Origin: Panorpa germanica
Taxonomy: Eukaryota; Arthropoda; Insecta; Mecoptera; Panorpidae
Length of the DNA: 64,000 nucleotides
Direction of reading: 5' to 3'
NCBI GenBank assembly: GCA_963678705.1
Contig: OY783212.1
Location: forward strand, 13,454,001-13,518,000
In this document: piece by piece, positions 21,682-34,287 of the stretch
Layout: each line of letters starts with the position of its first letter
Numbering within the stretch: the stretch's first letter is position 1
Translations under genes and position numbers: made by a program
Notes under the pieces: model-generated
Told to the model about the DNA's origin: nothing
The model's database searches: none
What the model saw: the letters and a program-made list of their open reading frames with translations, nothing else

Positions 21682-23869
21682 TGTGTACGTAACATACGAC
21701 TAAAAAAGAAGTAGTAAAACTGAATCAAATGAAATAAAAAAGGTAAACAAGATATTTTTGTTTATACAACGTGTAGCAATAGATGACTATACAACAAACA
21801 AATTTAAAAATAAATCCAATTTGACAAATACGTAATATACAATCATCTTGCGCCTAGTATAGTTGATACATATATCTGGTTCATCCTACGTCACAAAATT
21901 GAGTTATGGACTACCATGCGTACCGGCTTACGACGTTGTGGAAGCATGGCCAACGTAATTACAATTATCCTTGCAACAGAGAATTTCTATGCGCATTTGC
22001 AATGTCTTCAAATGGTATAAGGTACCTAATCTCATGCAATGGTAAGTCACGATATCTAACGACACATTACGCCAGTCGACGTCGGCGTCGGCATCGCGAC
22101 GGTGTCATTGCCAGTAGTATATGTACGAGCAAATGCATGTGTATTACGTATGTAAGTCCTTATTTACATTAAAATGTATTAAAGGGATATGATAATGTCA
22201 AAGACTATAAATTATCAGATTGTGAGGAAACCTCGACAAAAGCTATTAATTCTTAAATACATTTAAAATTAGCTTGTTAAATAGTTTTGCCTATACCGAA
22301 TACAGTGATAAATAATTAAATGTAATTAGATAATATTTAAAGAATAATATTTGTACTATTTTTAAAATTCAATATTTCGTATTTAATTTTTTGTTGTTGT
22401 GATATTTATAAAGATGAATTTTAAATGATTCCATCCAATTATGTAAATTGCCCTAAAACTCTTAAGACTAAATATAATTCTAATTAACTATACATTGTAT
22501 TAAGCTTCTTGCCTATAATTACACAATTATAGTATTTGCCTAATAACAAGTCTTGTCTTATTAAACTGTAGGAGTATATCAAAACGTTAATACATTTATT
22601 AGGTCATTTAGATTTCCGTTTAAGACGAAATTATTAACCCACAGTTGAATATTTAATAAACTTGTGTGGTGGGCTACATCAAGGGCTTGCATGAGCGTCC
22701 GCAGAAATATTGACAGGAGAGAGAGGAGGGAAAATTTAAGATTTCGTTGTACCTAGTGTAATACTGTCACACATTCCATGCTATCTAGTACAAGACCTCA
22801 TATTTAAATGGGGGGGGGGGGATTCGTACTCTATTTGTCTATACATGTGAGAACATACTAACACTATATATTATATAGTGTTATAATCATATATTATATT
22901 CATGAATAAAATCATAGGATATATTCATGTATAAAAATCGTGTTAACATGGTTACGTTTACAATAAGGAAATTTTACATAACATATTATGTAAAAGGTAA
23001 TGTTAAAGAAACCTTACATACCGAAGGAAAACATGTAACATTAATTAGTTTGTAATAAGTTGCTAAAAGTGTGAATCTTGCATATTGCAAGACAATTTCA
23101 ATATGAGAAATAGAAAATGAACCTTGGAATTAGATTGTGGATAGCTAATATGTTTGAACTGTACAGCAAAACATTTTTCAATTACATATATCTAAATAAA
23201 ATGGAAATATAAAGTTCCTTTGACTATTAACAGTCTAACAACGTTACTCAACTTAAGTAAAAACGGTAATTACCATGCATATAATTCAGTTATTCAGTTA
23301 TAATATTCAGTTAATTTTAAATTATAAATAAAAAAATGTACAAAATAAATACAATGGAAATAATATTAAACACACGAAATATATATTTAGATTAAACCTA
23401 AGAAGGAATTATTGACACGCAATGGCATGCTGAAATATAGATTACACTGCCAATTATAATTCATATAAATATATGTTTCTTTGAAATAATTTGTGCGAAG
23501 TATTATATAATAAGCCAACAACTATTTTGTATTTATTAATTATTAATGTTAAGAAATTTTAAATGTAAAAAACTTCGGATAGAATTTCGTGTGAAACAAA
23601 CTTGTGTTAAGTGTGCAAAGGTAGAACGGTTTTTCTAGTTTTTCTAGTAGTTTTAAATATTTGATGTACAGTAGATTTATAGTCATTATATAAAGTCATC
23701 CAGGAGAGTTTCAATTCGAATATTCTTTCCAAACATTTTGAAACTCTAAATTTTAGAAAATAATTAGTTTTGGATAAAAGTAATGTTAGATATGTTAGAT
23801 AATATAAGAGTATTTTATTTACATAATGGTATTGTAACAAAATGTTAACATTAGGTAATTACTATGTCA
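21682..23869. other. AT-rich sequence, small GC-richer patch, poly(G)
   Basis: A GC-richer patch at 21890-22140 contains an 88-codon ATG frame (21906-22172) with an arginine run RRRRRHRD and a perfect donor-like ATG/GTAAGT at 22041, but no recognisable protein. A run of 12 G lies at 22810-22821. The rest is AT-rich filler. Confidence 0.35.
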
Positions 23870-24730
23870 TACACAAAGGACGGCTGGAGCGGTTTTCAAT
23901 GTGACAGACGTGCTGGGGACATCACAATTAATTTAAAATTCGAATTAAAAAAGACGAGAAAAAAATAACAAAACGATAATTTCTTTTTCAAGTGAGTGAC
24001 GTCATAATAATGGGAATCTACAATGTGTTACAAGACGTTGCGAGTGAACGGGTAAAAATCCATGACATTTGTGTGTGTTTCTATGTTTATATGTTTGGTA
24101 TTGAATTTTGTATGGTAGCTCGAAAACGGCTCCAGGGAAGTTTTTGAAAATTTCCTATTTCGTAGAGAAAAGAATTCTAAGACTTTTGGCATCCCCAGAT
24201 TTTACTTTAATTTTGGAAAAACTTGAAAAGAATGGGCTCTTTTTTGCTGTATTATTTTGTATTCATGAAAGATAGAAAGATGAAATTTTGCATGTGTATT
24301 ACGATATTGAATATGAACATATTTCAAAACTTAGAAATTCTAAATTTTATATATATAGTAATAACTGAATATAATATTAAAAAAAAAAAAAAAATCAAAA
24401 TTTTATTTGGGGGCACGGGGATGGTTTTTGTCGAGGGTAAAGATTGTGCTGGCTGGAAAGTTGAATTTTTTTATATAGGTTAAGCTTGGTACTTAATTTA
24501 TAAATCGAAAAAAAATTTCCAAATTTTGAAAAAAAGTTGATCAAGAAACGAATAAATTGAAAATATTTTTTATTTTGTTGAAAAATTATTTGTTTTTATA
24601 TGTAAAATTTATATAGAACGAGTTAAATATTTCAATTTAAAAATAGAATTAAAATTTGAAATGAAATTCAAATCACACACAAAAGATAATCGTCGCTTGC
24701 GCTTGTAAACTCTAGTTGATGTATAGTTAT
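23870..24730 (+). other. Probable decayed transposon remnant
   Basis: GGACGGCTGGAGCGGTTTTC at about 23879 and CTCGAAAACGGCTCCAGGGA at about 24119 resemble phrases shared by many non-autonomous insect transposons. They are followed by long A- and T-rich stretches and a poly(A) run at about 24378. Near the right side the sequence reads GTAAACTCTAGT at about 24705, which could be a Helitron-type CTAG end, but no 3' hairpin is visible. The family and limits are uncertain. The 86-codon frame at 24223-24483 is not protein-like. Confidence 0.3.
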
Positions 24731-24910
24731 GTAATTAATAATATTAAAAGAATTACAAATGTTGGCTTATATCAACCTCGATCATGAATATTATTTTCTA
24801 CGTATCTAGATATTGTTCGCTAAATACATTAAACATATCTAAGCTATATTGGAAGTATTTTTAGTAGTGTATTTAAAAACGACAAATGCCCTATAATTAC
24901 GAATTCTTCT

Positions 24911-25014
24911 CTAAAAGAGACGACTGGTCTCCACGCCCTCTGAGCACTCGCTGTGCCGCCCACACAGCTCCAGGGACGCGTCGCGACGCCCCAATGCATC
25001 TATATTACCCGTTA
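24911..25014 (-). other. GC-rich 104-nt patch, possible terminal coding exon
   Basis: This CpG-dense block sits in AT-rich sequence. On the minus strand an acceptor-like AATTACAG precedes 25014, and two bases plus 33 codons lead to a TAG at 24911. The reading begins TGNIDALGRRDASLELCGRH and ends SEGVETSRLF. However, plus-strand frames through the same bases are also open, as expected from GC-rich DNA, so a regulatory element is equally likely. Confidence 0.25.
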
Positions 25015-26220
25015 CTGTAATTGATACCTATAAAATACAATATGATGACATTTGATTGCGATGTAATGTCTACAATATCCACATTCACCGTCCCTTTAAC
25101 AAACAAACATATAAACGGTGAACTGATGCATTATTGAAAGGGGTTAAATATAGGTTATCAAAATGAAAACGGAAACGGAAACGTTCGTGACATGCGAATG
25201 AGACGGAGACCCAGTTTACAACTACAACAGATAGTTTGATTGAATTAGCTGCCTAATTATCTACCTATCAGACCAGCTCTGAATTTAAATGGTTATAATA
25301 AAGACAAGAATATAACTTAATATCACTTTAAAAGTTGAAACGGAATTATTTATAGTTTGGAAATGTAAAGGCGCGTTTTCTTCACATTTTGCAGTTTTAT
25401 CTTTTCCCATAGTTCCATTTCTATCCGTAACAACAAATATAATGGAATAACATTAATGCAACAAGTTGCTTTGAAGAAAAATATGAAACATTCTTCAGTA
25501 TGGAAAAATACAGATGACATGTGCATTCATCGAAGTCGGGTAATAATAGAGAAGTTTATTAAAAAAGAATCACAAATACCAGACATTTCGAAGGTGGACC
25601 ATGACATCAGCTACACCGTTGATCTTGTCGTGTTATAACATTCATGTATCGAATATACTTAATAGTCAATATATTCTTAACTCTTGTAATCGCACTGTAA
25701 GCTAAACTTCATGGTTTGTCTATTAATGTATACATACGGTACAGCCACACAAGTCACACATACAGTTACAAGCGAATCTGTGGCTTGGCCCACTGCAGCG
25801 TGTGGTGCTTGCACACACATTCACAAAACACATGCACAAATACATATAATCCCGTAATTCTTACTCTTCCTCGTGGTTTAATGCATCTACTGGAACAGAG
25901 CTTGGTGCTTGGTGTTTATCTCACAACGTACACCCCAATGGACCACCGCGTCCAAATCTCTGGAGCGTAAATATGCCGGTATCTTAAATATACCTATACG
26001 CTTCTAAATTGAATCGATGCCTTTTCTTGCTTGCACATGAGGGGCCATTATATATGTACACCATGTTTTCACCAGTTCAACACCTTGCATAGAACCTACA
26101 GGATGCATAAATTGCATGATAGTTAGTTCATAACGGCGCTGGAGTCGCATCTCTTAAGCATGATAATTTATAGCCCGAGGTCGGAATTACGTACATTCTC
26201 GCGATATTAACAGTTAAAAT
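25015..26220. other. Mostly AT-rich, nothing firmly recognised
   Basis: There is a short GGAAAC repeat near 25165-25185. Two short open frames (25456-25638 and 25716-25970) have no recognisable content. Confidence 0.4.
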
Positions 26221-26239
26221 AAAGCCATTAAACAAGAGG

Positions 26240-26400
26240 GTAAGACTGTGGTTCGGATCGCGAGAGGCCGATATACCCGAGGGCCATAGGGCCACAGAAC
26301 CGGCCGGGCCGAGGCCTTCATTCCATCTCCTTAAAGCTGGTGGAGGCGCACAGAGGTTTCCAGCCGATTACCCGGCGGCCCCATCATACGACCCAAAGAG
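26240..26400. other. GC/CpG-rich patch, unassigned
   Basis: This sharp patch of about 160 bases is rich in GGCC and CGG (GAACCGGCCGGGCCGAGGCC). It lies in AT-rich sequence and keeps a plus-strand frame open for about 67 codons without a start (RERPIYPRAIGPQNRPGRG, then SISLKLVEAHRGFQP). Such patches are usually exons or conserved regulatory DNA; I cannot tell which. A donor-like GGGTAAGA sits at its left edge. Confidence 0.25.
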
Positions 26401-27796
26401 AACTAACCAACCTTTCTTACACGATATTCGCATTACTTTGGCACATATAATTTTAATATACAGCACAAATAACTTTCTTAAGTCTCAATATAAAATTGCT
26501 TCTAACCCGCGGCCCTTTGAAACTCTTTATAAAGGCTTTCTCTTATATTTCAATATATTTATCTTGACGTCGTATTTCTAAGACTATACAAAGGGGCTGT
26601 GGTTAATTCATCTGATCTAATATAGCCAAAGAGTACTGTGCGATTGTCTCAGACCAACACATCTCAACATGTTATGCAGTCTCATTTCCCATTCCCCTGG
26701 AACTCATACCACCAGACTAACACCCCTTGGTGTTTTCTGTGATTGTACGATGTAACCAGCGCACAGGTGCCGCGGTTATTCTCGCATCTCTATATTGTAT
26801 CTATATCTCTACATTAGAGCGTATGGCTTCAAACACCAAGTAGCTAGAAGATTGTGGGATGAAAATAACACAGGCCGTCGCGTCCGTACAAGCAATGAAC
26901 AGTGAGCAGTAAGCACTGCCAAAAAGACGGTGCTTTCCTCTTTCAGTGTTATTAGAATCTTGTCGAAAATCTTGAGCGCCTTTCTGCTAGTTCGCTATCC
27001 ACAGCTCTAACCTAACAATATGTAGTGTATAATGAAGATTGTGTGGGATTGAACATGAAACGTAGTTGCTTGTAGCGGAACTGTCGTAGTCCTGTTCAGA
27101 ATATGAAGACGCGGAGCTTTCAATATTACTTTAAATAATATTTTAAATGAGTTTCATTATATTCGTTCTCGTACCGCTATATTTAAATGTATGTACGACA
27201 CCCACCACCACTACAGCAAGGTAGATGAAAACACCAGGGAATAAGTGCACTCTGGAATTATCTAACATTCTAACAAATACACTTTGGGCCTCCTAGTGAG
27301 GCGGAAAGGAACTTGTTTAAATTGCTACTCAGAAAATTACATAAAAAAATGTCAAGTAGGTGTGAATCTGCTAAATACAGTGGGCATGGAAAGTAAAATT
27401 GTGAAAACTTTATTTTTAAAAATAACTCCGAAACGAACATCAAATTATATGTATTATTTACTAAAGGTAATAAATGTATATAACATTCTTCCAGAAATAA
27501 TAAATTTACACTTAAATGCATGATTCTTGTAGCTAAAGTTATGTAGATGGCTGCCTGTTATTGGTTTGGATGTCTTTGACGTCTTGGGACGAAATCTTCA
27601 ATTAGCACCAAAACGAATTAGCTATACATTACGTTTGCTAGCTACTCCAATTTAAGACTGATTTAGACGTAGGTTTTTTGAGAAATGTTCTTTTTAAATA
27701 GTATTTAAGGTGACAAAAATTGGTCGCGATTTTTTGTTTAGCACCCTGGATAGAATTTTAGATATTCGCTAAGTTTTTCATGAAATGTTACAATAC
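26401..27796. other. Mixed sequence, nothing firmly recognised
   Basis: Slightly richer in GC than average from 26640 to 27060, without a recognised gene. Both strands carry short overlapping open frames at about 27270-27523 that look incidental. Confidence 0.35.
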
Positions 27797-27870
27797 CTTC
27801 AGGACGGCACTGCTTGTAAAATTGGGATAGCCAGCAGTATATCCTGGACGTTTCTGGGTTACAAACTGAC
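27797..27870 (-). CDS. Candidate 74-nt internal exon, function unknown
   Basis: On the minus strand, an acceptor TTATAATTTTGTAG precedes 27870 and a donor GTATTG follows 27797. The enclosed 74 bases are richer in GC than the flanks and encode two bases plus 24 codons: QFVTQKRPGYTAGYPNFTSS then AVLK. A larger minus-strand frame with a true ATG at 28000 (70 codons) runs through the acceptor, so an unspliced small ORF is the alternative. The family is not recognised. Confidence 0.3.
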
Positions 27871-28569
27871 CTACAAAATTATAACAACTAAACCTTACAA
27901 AGTAATTTAAATAATTAGACAATATACCATGAACTTTGAATTTACTTGTTAAATTATTAATTGTTGTTTCACTTTCCCAAAATAGAGTTTTCCCTCTCAT
28001 TGTCTACGAGTGAGTTAAGAGTTGATGTTGGTTACCGTTTGGCGTTTGGCACATCGCATCAGTACATCCAATGTAAGAACAATACTTTTACAAGTTGGAT
28101 GCACCCCTGACACTAACCCAACAACTACCCTGTATGTAATAAAGAGGGTTAGAGGGGTTCTAGAACTAGAGGGGATGGTATGCAAACTCATCAGCATCCA
28201 GGCAATATATTATCAGTGAGGTTTCGTATAATGAGGCCGCAGTCTCTTGCCTCTATCAACAAGCCTTATGTAGAATATTATACATAAGTATGCATAGTGG
28301 GTGGGAAGAGTGAAGGTTTATGCGCTTCGTGGAGGTAGGGTGTGGGGTGGCGTGAGGTAGAATGAGTTGTTGTCTATAAAAATATAAGTGCTCACTTTAT
28401 TGTTGTTGCAGATATTTAAAAAAATTAAAATGAATTAAGTACCCTTACCTGTAGGTTTCACACCGACACCGAGTTAATTTGTTCAAATTTTATAAATTGG
28501 GTAGGTAACATTGTTCCTCGCTAAACTGAAAACATGAATGTAACCTTACATTCATGGAATATTTTATTT

Positions 28570-28830
28570 AACCTAAACCTCATAATATTTAATCTATAAA
28601 GATCTTATTTTATTATGTTATAGCTATTTTAAAATCCTTCAATCATTAAAAAGGTGTTCTTAAGATTTTATAATTTTTAAGGCATTTTATAATTATGTAA
28701 GTGCAATGGGCAAAAATTTATAAAAGGTAAAGGTCATTGAATATTGTATACATACTAGGTTAAATAGATTATGTAATAGGTAACTTTTGTTATATACACA
28801 AATGTTTAGTTTTCAACTCAATAGCTATGG
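28570..28830 (+). repeat. Diverged dispersed repeat, copy 1
   Basis: Ordered blocks are shared with 42320-42540: ATATTTAAT, TTATTTTATTAT, ATTTTATAAT-CTTAA, TTTTATAATTATRYAARTGC, and GTAATARGTAACTKTTGTTA. Identity looks low (about 65-70%) and the sequence is AT-rich, so some of the match may be compositional. Confidence 0.35.
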
Positions 28831-31800
28831 AGAGCTTTCGAAGCTCTAGTTGTCTTAATCTGCGTCTGAGCTTTATCTTCCGAATTCATTACAATAGTAT
28901 AACTACATTTGTTATAAAAAATATTGAATCAATATAAAATAAAGAATTAATTTCAATATGAAGCCATTCAAAAAATAGCTTTTTCGTACAATCAATTATC
29001 CAAAAAATATGATAAATTTCACTTATTTATCGGGGTTCGAAATGAAACGATGAATATCATAATATAATATTCACATTGCCTACGTTCAACATAGACTTAC
29101 TTTTAGTAAAACTTACGTTGTTAAAATAGTTTCAATTTTCTCATTTTCCTTTCATTTTATACCAAAGAAACCATGGTAGTCAAAATACCGCTAAGATCTC
29201 ACTATTTCATCATCATACTCTTCTCTGGTTTCGTCTACTAATAAACTGCACGTAATATAAATGTTTAAGTGAAGTTAGCTGCAACTAAAATAAGTGCAAT
29301 AAGAGTACAGTGCAATGTGCAGACTGTGATGTAAAGAGTTGCTTTTGTAGGGTGACCCATACCTAACCCTTTTTTACACTGTTATAATTTTAAATAAATC
29401 TTCAATTAGAAATAGATTACTGTCTGCACAATTACAGCGATTCCTAATTTAACTATGTCTGTACATTTTTATATCAATTTTTGTTTATTCTTTTATTAAG
29501 TTTCTTTTAATTTCATTAATCATCACCTTGTATACTTGAACAGTTTCTTCCAATGCTATTTCGATAACTCATATTTGAAAGGTGATCAAGTTAAGATGAT
29601 CAAAAATCTCGTTCTGGAGGTAAATACTACATTGTCCCTGTGAATATGAAGACGACAAGAATAGGATGTTCTATATAAAGCAAACAATTTTTGTCTACAT
29701 TTTACGAACACTCATGTCACCAGGATATCTAATTATAATTGCAACACTCGTCTTATTTTATAATAAGTCTAACATTTTCCTGTTTTCATCCTCAAAATAA
29801 AAAATATATATTTAAAAACAGGTTTTCTTAGAAATTAAACTATAATATCAAAATTTTTAATATATAATTAGACATAAAAAAGAAATAGTCAACGAAAAAA
29901 CTTGTCACTACTACACTAATGAAGAATTGATAGATTGCACGTGCTCAGGTAGAATTGAAACACTTCTGTTAGCTTGTAACACGATAGCAATGTCAGTCTT
30001 GCACACTGCGTTACAATTTATATATTAGAGGTAGAAAATTAACCTTAGAAACAGCTTGTAATTAGTTCCGTCTGCAGCTTTTTCTATACAGTGAAAATAG
30101 GTAGATAATTCTCTTAAAAATAATAATAAAAAATAAATATTTTTGACGCAGTAGACAATCTCAATTCGTAACAATATCGTTCGCAGTTGCATAGCGTAAT
30201 TAACTAATAGAAAATTCAATTACGAAAACAACTTTTAATTGGAAAAATATGGTATTACTAATAATATCATCTCAACTAAATCATCCTGCAGTTTGTTGTA
30301 CTTCTGTAAAATAACACCATCAGTGTTTTTACTTACGTGGTAATATTTACATACAACAAACAGTTTTTGGTAGACACTTCTTCTTCTTCTTCATTCTGCT
30401 CTTGATAATGAATGTTATAATGTATCCTGTAGCAGCTAGTAGGTAGGAGCTAATAGCTAGCAGGTATCGTAGCTCATCCTCATCTTAAAGTGATGTGTTC
30501 AGTCACCTGAGTAACGTACGACTACAGGTCCATACTTGTGCTATATATTGAAGCTGCTAATATAGAAATCTATAATAAAGCCTTTAGCCTTCTTTGCTCC
30601 CACACCGACAACGTAACGCAACGCCGAGCCGACTGCGTTGTATGGGTATGAAACATATACACGCAATATCAATAAAGCTCATTTTAAACATGCTTAATAA
30701 ATGCTTTATTACAAGAATGTGTTAGATGTGTATATATGTATGTATGTGTATATCTCTCGGGATAGATTTATGCTATATAAAACATATTAGATACACATGG
30801 AGTGAATAACAAAACGGTAGCTATAGTAGATATAATTTAAAACATATTTGAGGTTTATTTCATCTTTTAAGTGCATATTAAAGACGTCTTCTAGGAACGC
30901 TTTATCTTAACGTAATATAGAGGTTAATATTGAATGAATCATTCTTATATATTAATTGAGTTATGAAGTAACTAATAAACAAAAAACAATTGCATGTTAA
31001 TTTTATTTATTAAGATTTAACGTCGACTTATTTTCGATACTTTTATTATCGACGATTTCCCATGTTGACAGTTTTATGGTGTCGATATGCATACAATGCA
31101 GGTGATAATTAAGGGCCGCTACACAGTTTAAGAGAGTCCGGCTGTTCAATGCAAATATATAAGAATGCGTAATTTTGCGTCAAGTTTATCTTAAGACAAA
31201 ATTAGCACATTTCTCTATATAACTTGCACTAGACAGTTGGTACAGTTTAGCCTTATCTTGTCTTTGTTGGTGTAAGAGAGACAACCTATCTTTTCTGCCG
31301 TAGTTTAATAAAATAATAAAAATAATATTCCCTTTCTTTCTCAATTAAACGTTCATGTATCTGTCTTGCTTGCTCTTATACTACGCAGACATTAAGACAG
31401 ACTTGAGTGTCTATCGGTATACGCCAGACAATATTGTTTTAAGACACACAGTGTGTCTCCAATATGTCTTCGTTCTTTGAAATATCAAAGAAATGGATAA
31501 AAAGTAAGCATGTTTTAATAAACAAAGAATACTTTTTAAAGTACGAATACAACAAGATATAACTTTTTTAACTTCTTCTGTTTAATTTCCTTTGTTTACT
31601 AATACAAACTTGTGTTAAACAATTTTAAGCTTAAATCTGGTAATAAATTAGTTATCGGATGACCTCTGAACTCTAGGTTCAACTTACAGCTTGTTAATAA
31701 TGTTAGAGATACGTAATATAATATATCATACTATCTTATACGATTATACAGACGAAGATAATATCAAAAATATAAACGATGCACGATGCAAAATCAAAGA

Positions 31801-32550
31801 TGCTGATGTTAGCTTCTTCGTTTCTCTCCGAACAGACTAATTAGAACATCCCTCAAGTCTGCATGTTATATTACCCCAACACCATTGCCCACATCCCATC
31901 CCCATCCCCATCCCATAACACCCCACCCATTCCCAATTAAGATCCCTATGTATAACCCTTGTAAAATGTATCTTGTATGATTCATGTAAGCTATTTATAT
32001 GAAGGTCATAATATTTCCAAATTATGAGCAAATCGTTTATGTCATCCCTAAGGAGTGCCTTTTATTATATTAACGTTCATTTATCAATATGTTTAGGAAT
32101 GTTTACGTTACATTAACGTCGGTATCAGCACCATCGTTTACTGTAGCGTTACACCGCGCTGTGTTCCTTTAAGAGTTGAGACTTAACAATTATTTATTGT
32201 TGCAATGTGTTTATGGTTATTAATGAAAGGGTCTTATTACTTGTATAAGCAATACTTCATTTTGTTATTAACCATTTTGATGGATGTGTGTTTATATGGA
32301 TATTTACTTTTTTATTATCACTAATAATAATTATCAAATTGATAGCTTATTCATGAATAAAGAATACTTTATTAATAATGTATTAACGTTTAATAAATGA
32401 ATGTATAGTTTTCAACAGCGCACACTTATACCTTAGTTCTCAGAGTTTTGTCACACTGCAATCGACTACGTGCAACCTCCGACTTTTTCAGTAGGGTGAA
32501 GATGTATTACTACATTTTATCATGAGAGGCGTTTCTATTTTAATGTAACC
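28831..32550. other. AT-rich sequence with simple repeats
   Basis: A short TTC run lies at about 30379-30393, GTAT-type repeats at about 30731-30752, and a CCCATCC-type cytosine-rich stretch at about 31865-31935. No gene or transposon is recognised. Confidence 0.45.
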
Positions 32551-32557
32551 AATGCTT

Positions 32558-32589
32558 AGAAGTATGAATACGTCCGTATTCATACTTCT
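32558..32589. repeat. Perfect 15-bp inverted repeat
   Basis: AGAAGTATGAATACG is followed after two bases by its exact reverse complement. The arms are perfect, with a spacer of only two bases, so this would form a tight hairpin or cruciform. It lies just below the unidentified coding repeat at 32650-33208. Confidence 0.6.
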
Positions 32590-32649
32590 AAATACCTACA
32601 TCAAAATATCGTTCTAAGTTTTACTCGCAGTCGTGTATATCCGACCTTT

Positions 32650-33208
32650 CTTCTTAACATGGATCTTCGTACATAACTTGAGCCTCTGTGTTTACTATTT
32701 CGTGGATAGAGGATAGGTGAGAGAGGCGATGCACATATATAATAAGTACATTTGTACAGTAGTGTGTTGATAGACATTGAAGTAGAAGTTTCCCCTCATG
32801 ATAACGACAGATATAAAGCGAAACAACTCGAATACACACGACTGGGAAAGTTGGTGTCGCAAGTAGTGTATTGCAGTGTGACAGAAACCTACTACCCACT
32901 GTAAAATTATTAAAAGCTCCGTCCAAGGAAACAATTTGATGAAGTGTCCTGTTTTGTGACGTTTCTATCACCATTTCACTTCAATTATAGATCGCATCAA
33001 CTTTATTTTCGTTTGGATCCCGACAGGTGAAGTGGTTTCGCCTTTTATGTGACTGTGAGAAACTGAACTTTGAGTAAATGAACTCTTTCATGACAAAAGA
33101 ATCATACGCATCTTCAATATGATGGCAAAGAGAATCCAAAATGTTTACTGGGTTATACAATAAATCTTTCAAATATTTAGTTTCCAGAAGTAACCAGAAG
33201 AGTTTCAC
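32650..33208 (-). repeat. Unidentified protein-coding repeat, copy 2
   Basis: The minus-strand frame 33208-32981 encodes 75 residues: LLETKYLKDLLYNPVNILDS, CHHIEDAYDSFVMKEFIYSK, NHFTCRDPNENKVDAIYN, then TGA. An acceptor-like TTTTAAATTAG lies just upstream of the frame. After the TGA the same frame is open again to 32654 (SLDGAFNNFTVGSRFLSH and onward), but the sister copy at 19360 has the same stop, so TGA is probably the true end. Similarity to the sister copy covers 32929-33150. This copy keeps its frame where the sister has two frame changes. No domain is recognised. Confidence 0.5.
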
Positions 33209-34014
33209 AACCTAATTTAAAATGTTTTTAAACTGATTTTAATGTGAGAGTAAAATGATGCCAATGTGTGGACGGACATATTTAAATATCGTAATTTTTA
33301 GGTTAACAAAATACTCCATTTACAAGCGCTCAAAGATTGCATATTTCGAAACGTACAAATACTACAATATAATAATTACTTAATCTAACTTCTAATGAAT
33401 ATGTATTTTAAATCATATTCAGCAAATAATAAAACGCAAGAACATTTTACTATTACACGGTACATGATTTTATACGACATACAAGTTTCTTGCGTACTAC
33501 GACTAGTATGTATCAACTGTTTATAATTATAATTACATCCATGTACTTGTAGTGTATAACTCATCCCATTCTTCCTAAAATCTCTTCTCTCTCGTGTAAA
33601 ACAACCACTATAAGAAGCATCTAGTACTCAGAAATCCACTTCCACTTCCACTTCTCTCTGTGCCGGAGGATAATCTCAATATTTACTGATGAAAATTGAC
33701 TGAAGAGTAAAAGATGAACTGGAGACACGTTTTGATGTACTCTCGCACTTATATATTTCTCTTTATTTATGATATTATTTGTGAAGATTTTAATCACGGT
33801 TATTACAACTCAAACACACTTCAAATATAGCTAATTTCTAATTAAAAATTCTCTGATTTTTATGTAATCTTTTAATTTAATATAAATATTGTTTAATTAA
33901 AAATTTGTTAGTTTAAATGAAATTCTTATATGAATTAAATAATTTATTAAACTTTTGTAAGAAAAAAGTGACTTAAATAAATGTATACAACTTAAGACTT
34001 TATTTTCGTAGCAA

Positions 34015-34287
34015 TTATTGGTGTTTATTGATCTTTCTAGATTTCACTTTTAAGTTAGCTAATTTATAATCTAATTTTACGAGTAAAGGTCTGTTTTTCA
34101 ATAAAAAATGGTCTCTAGTTATCATCCCATAAATATCTACGAAAAATAAGGATTGTATTAATTCATTATATTGTCTTATTTTGAGTAAAATAAAAGCGGC
34201 ACAGATTGCATTGTCTTTTGAATAGATTTCAGGACCAGTTCTGTTTTTTGTGGGTTTGATTGTGATCAAGTTTGAGTCATTATATCT
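34015..34287 (-). CDS. Unassigned ORF or exon (about 90 codons)
   Basis: The minus strand is open from 34287 to a TAA at 34015. The reading includes KPTKNRTGPEIYSKDNAICA, FILLKIRQYNELIQSLFFVD and the basic end KVKSRKINKHQ. It looks like a protein in composition, but the first in-frame ATG is internal (MITRDHFLL), so it would need splicing in from upstream. A weak acceptor-like ACGTAAAG lies at its start. No family is recognised; it may be a relic. Confidence 0.22.
   Translation of the reverse strand, partial: RYNDSNLITIKPTKNRTGPEIYSKDNAICAAFILLKIRQYNELIQSLFFVDIYGMITRDHFLLKNRPLLVKLDYKLANLKVKSRKINKHQ

Noticed and set aside
21980-22041. 62-nt exon between CTTGCAACAG and GTAAGT
   Set aside because: The donor is perfect, but the enclosed reading is short and the surrounding ATG frame is not protein-like, so the evidence is too thin.
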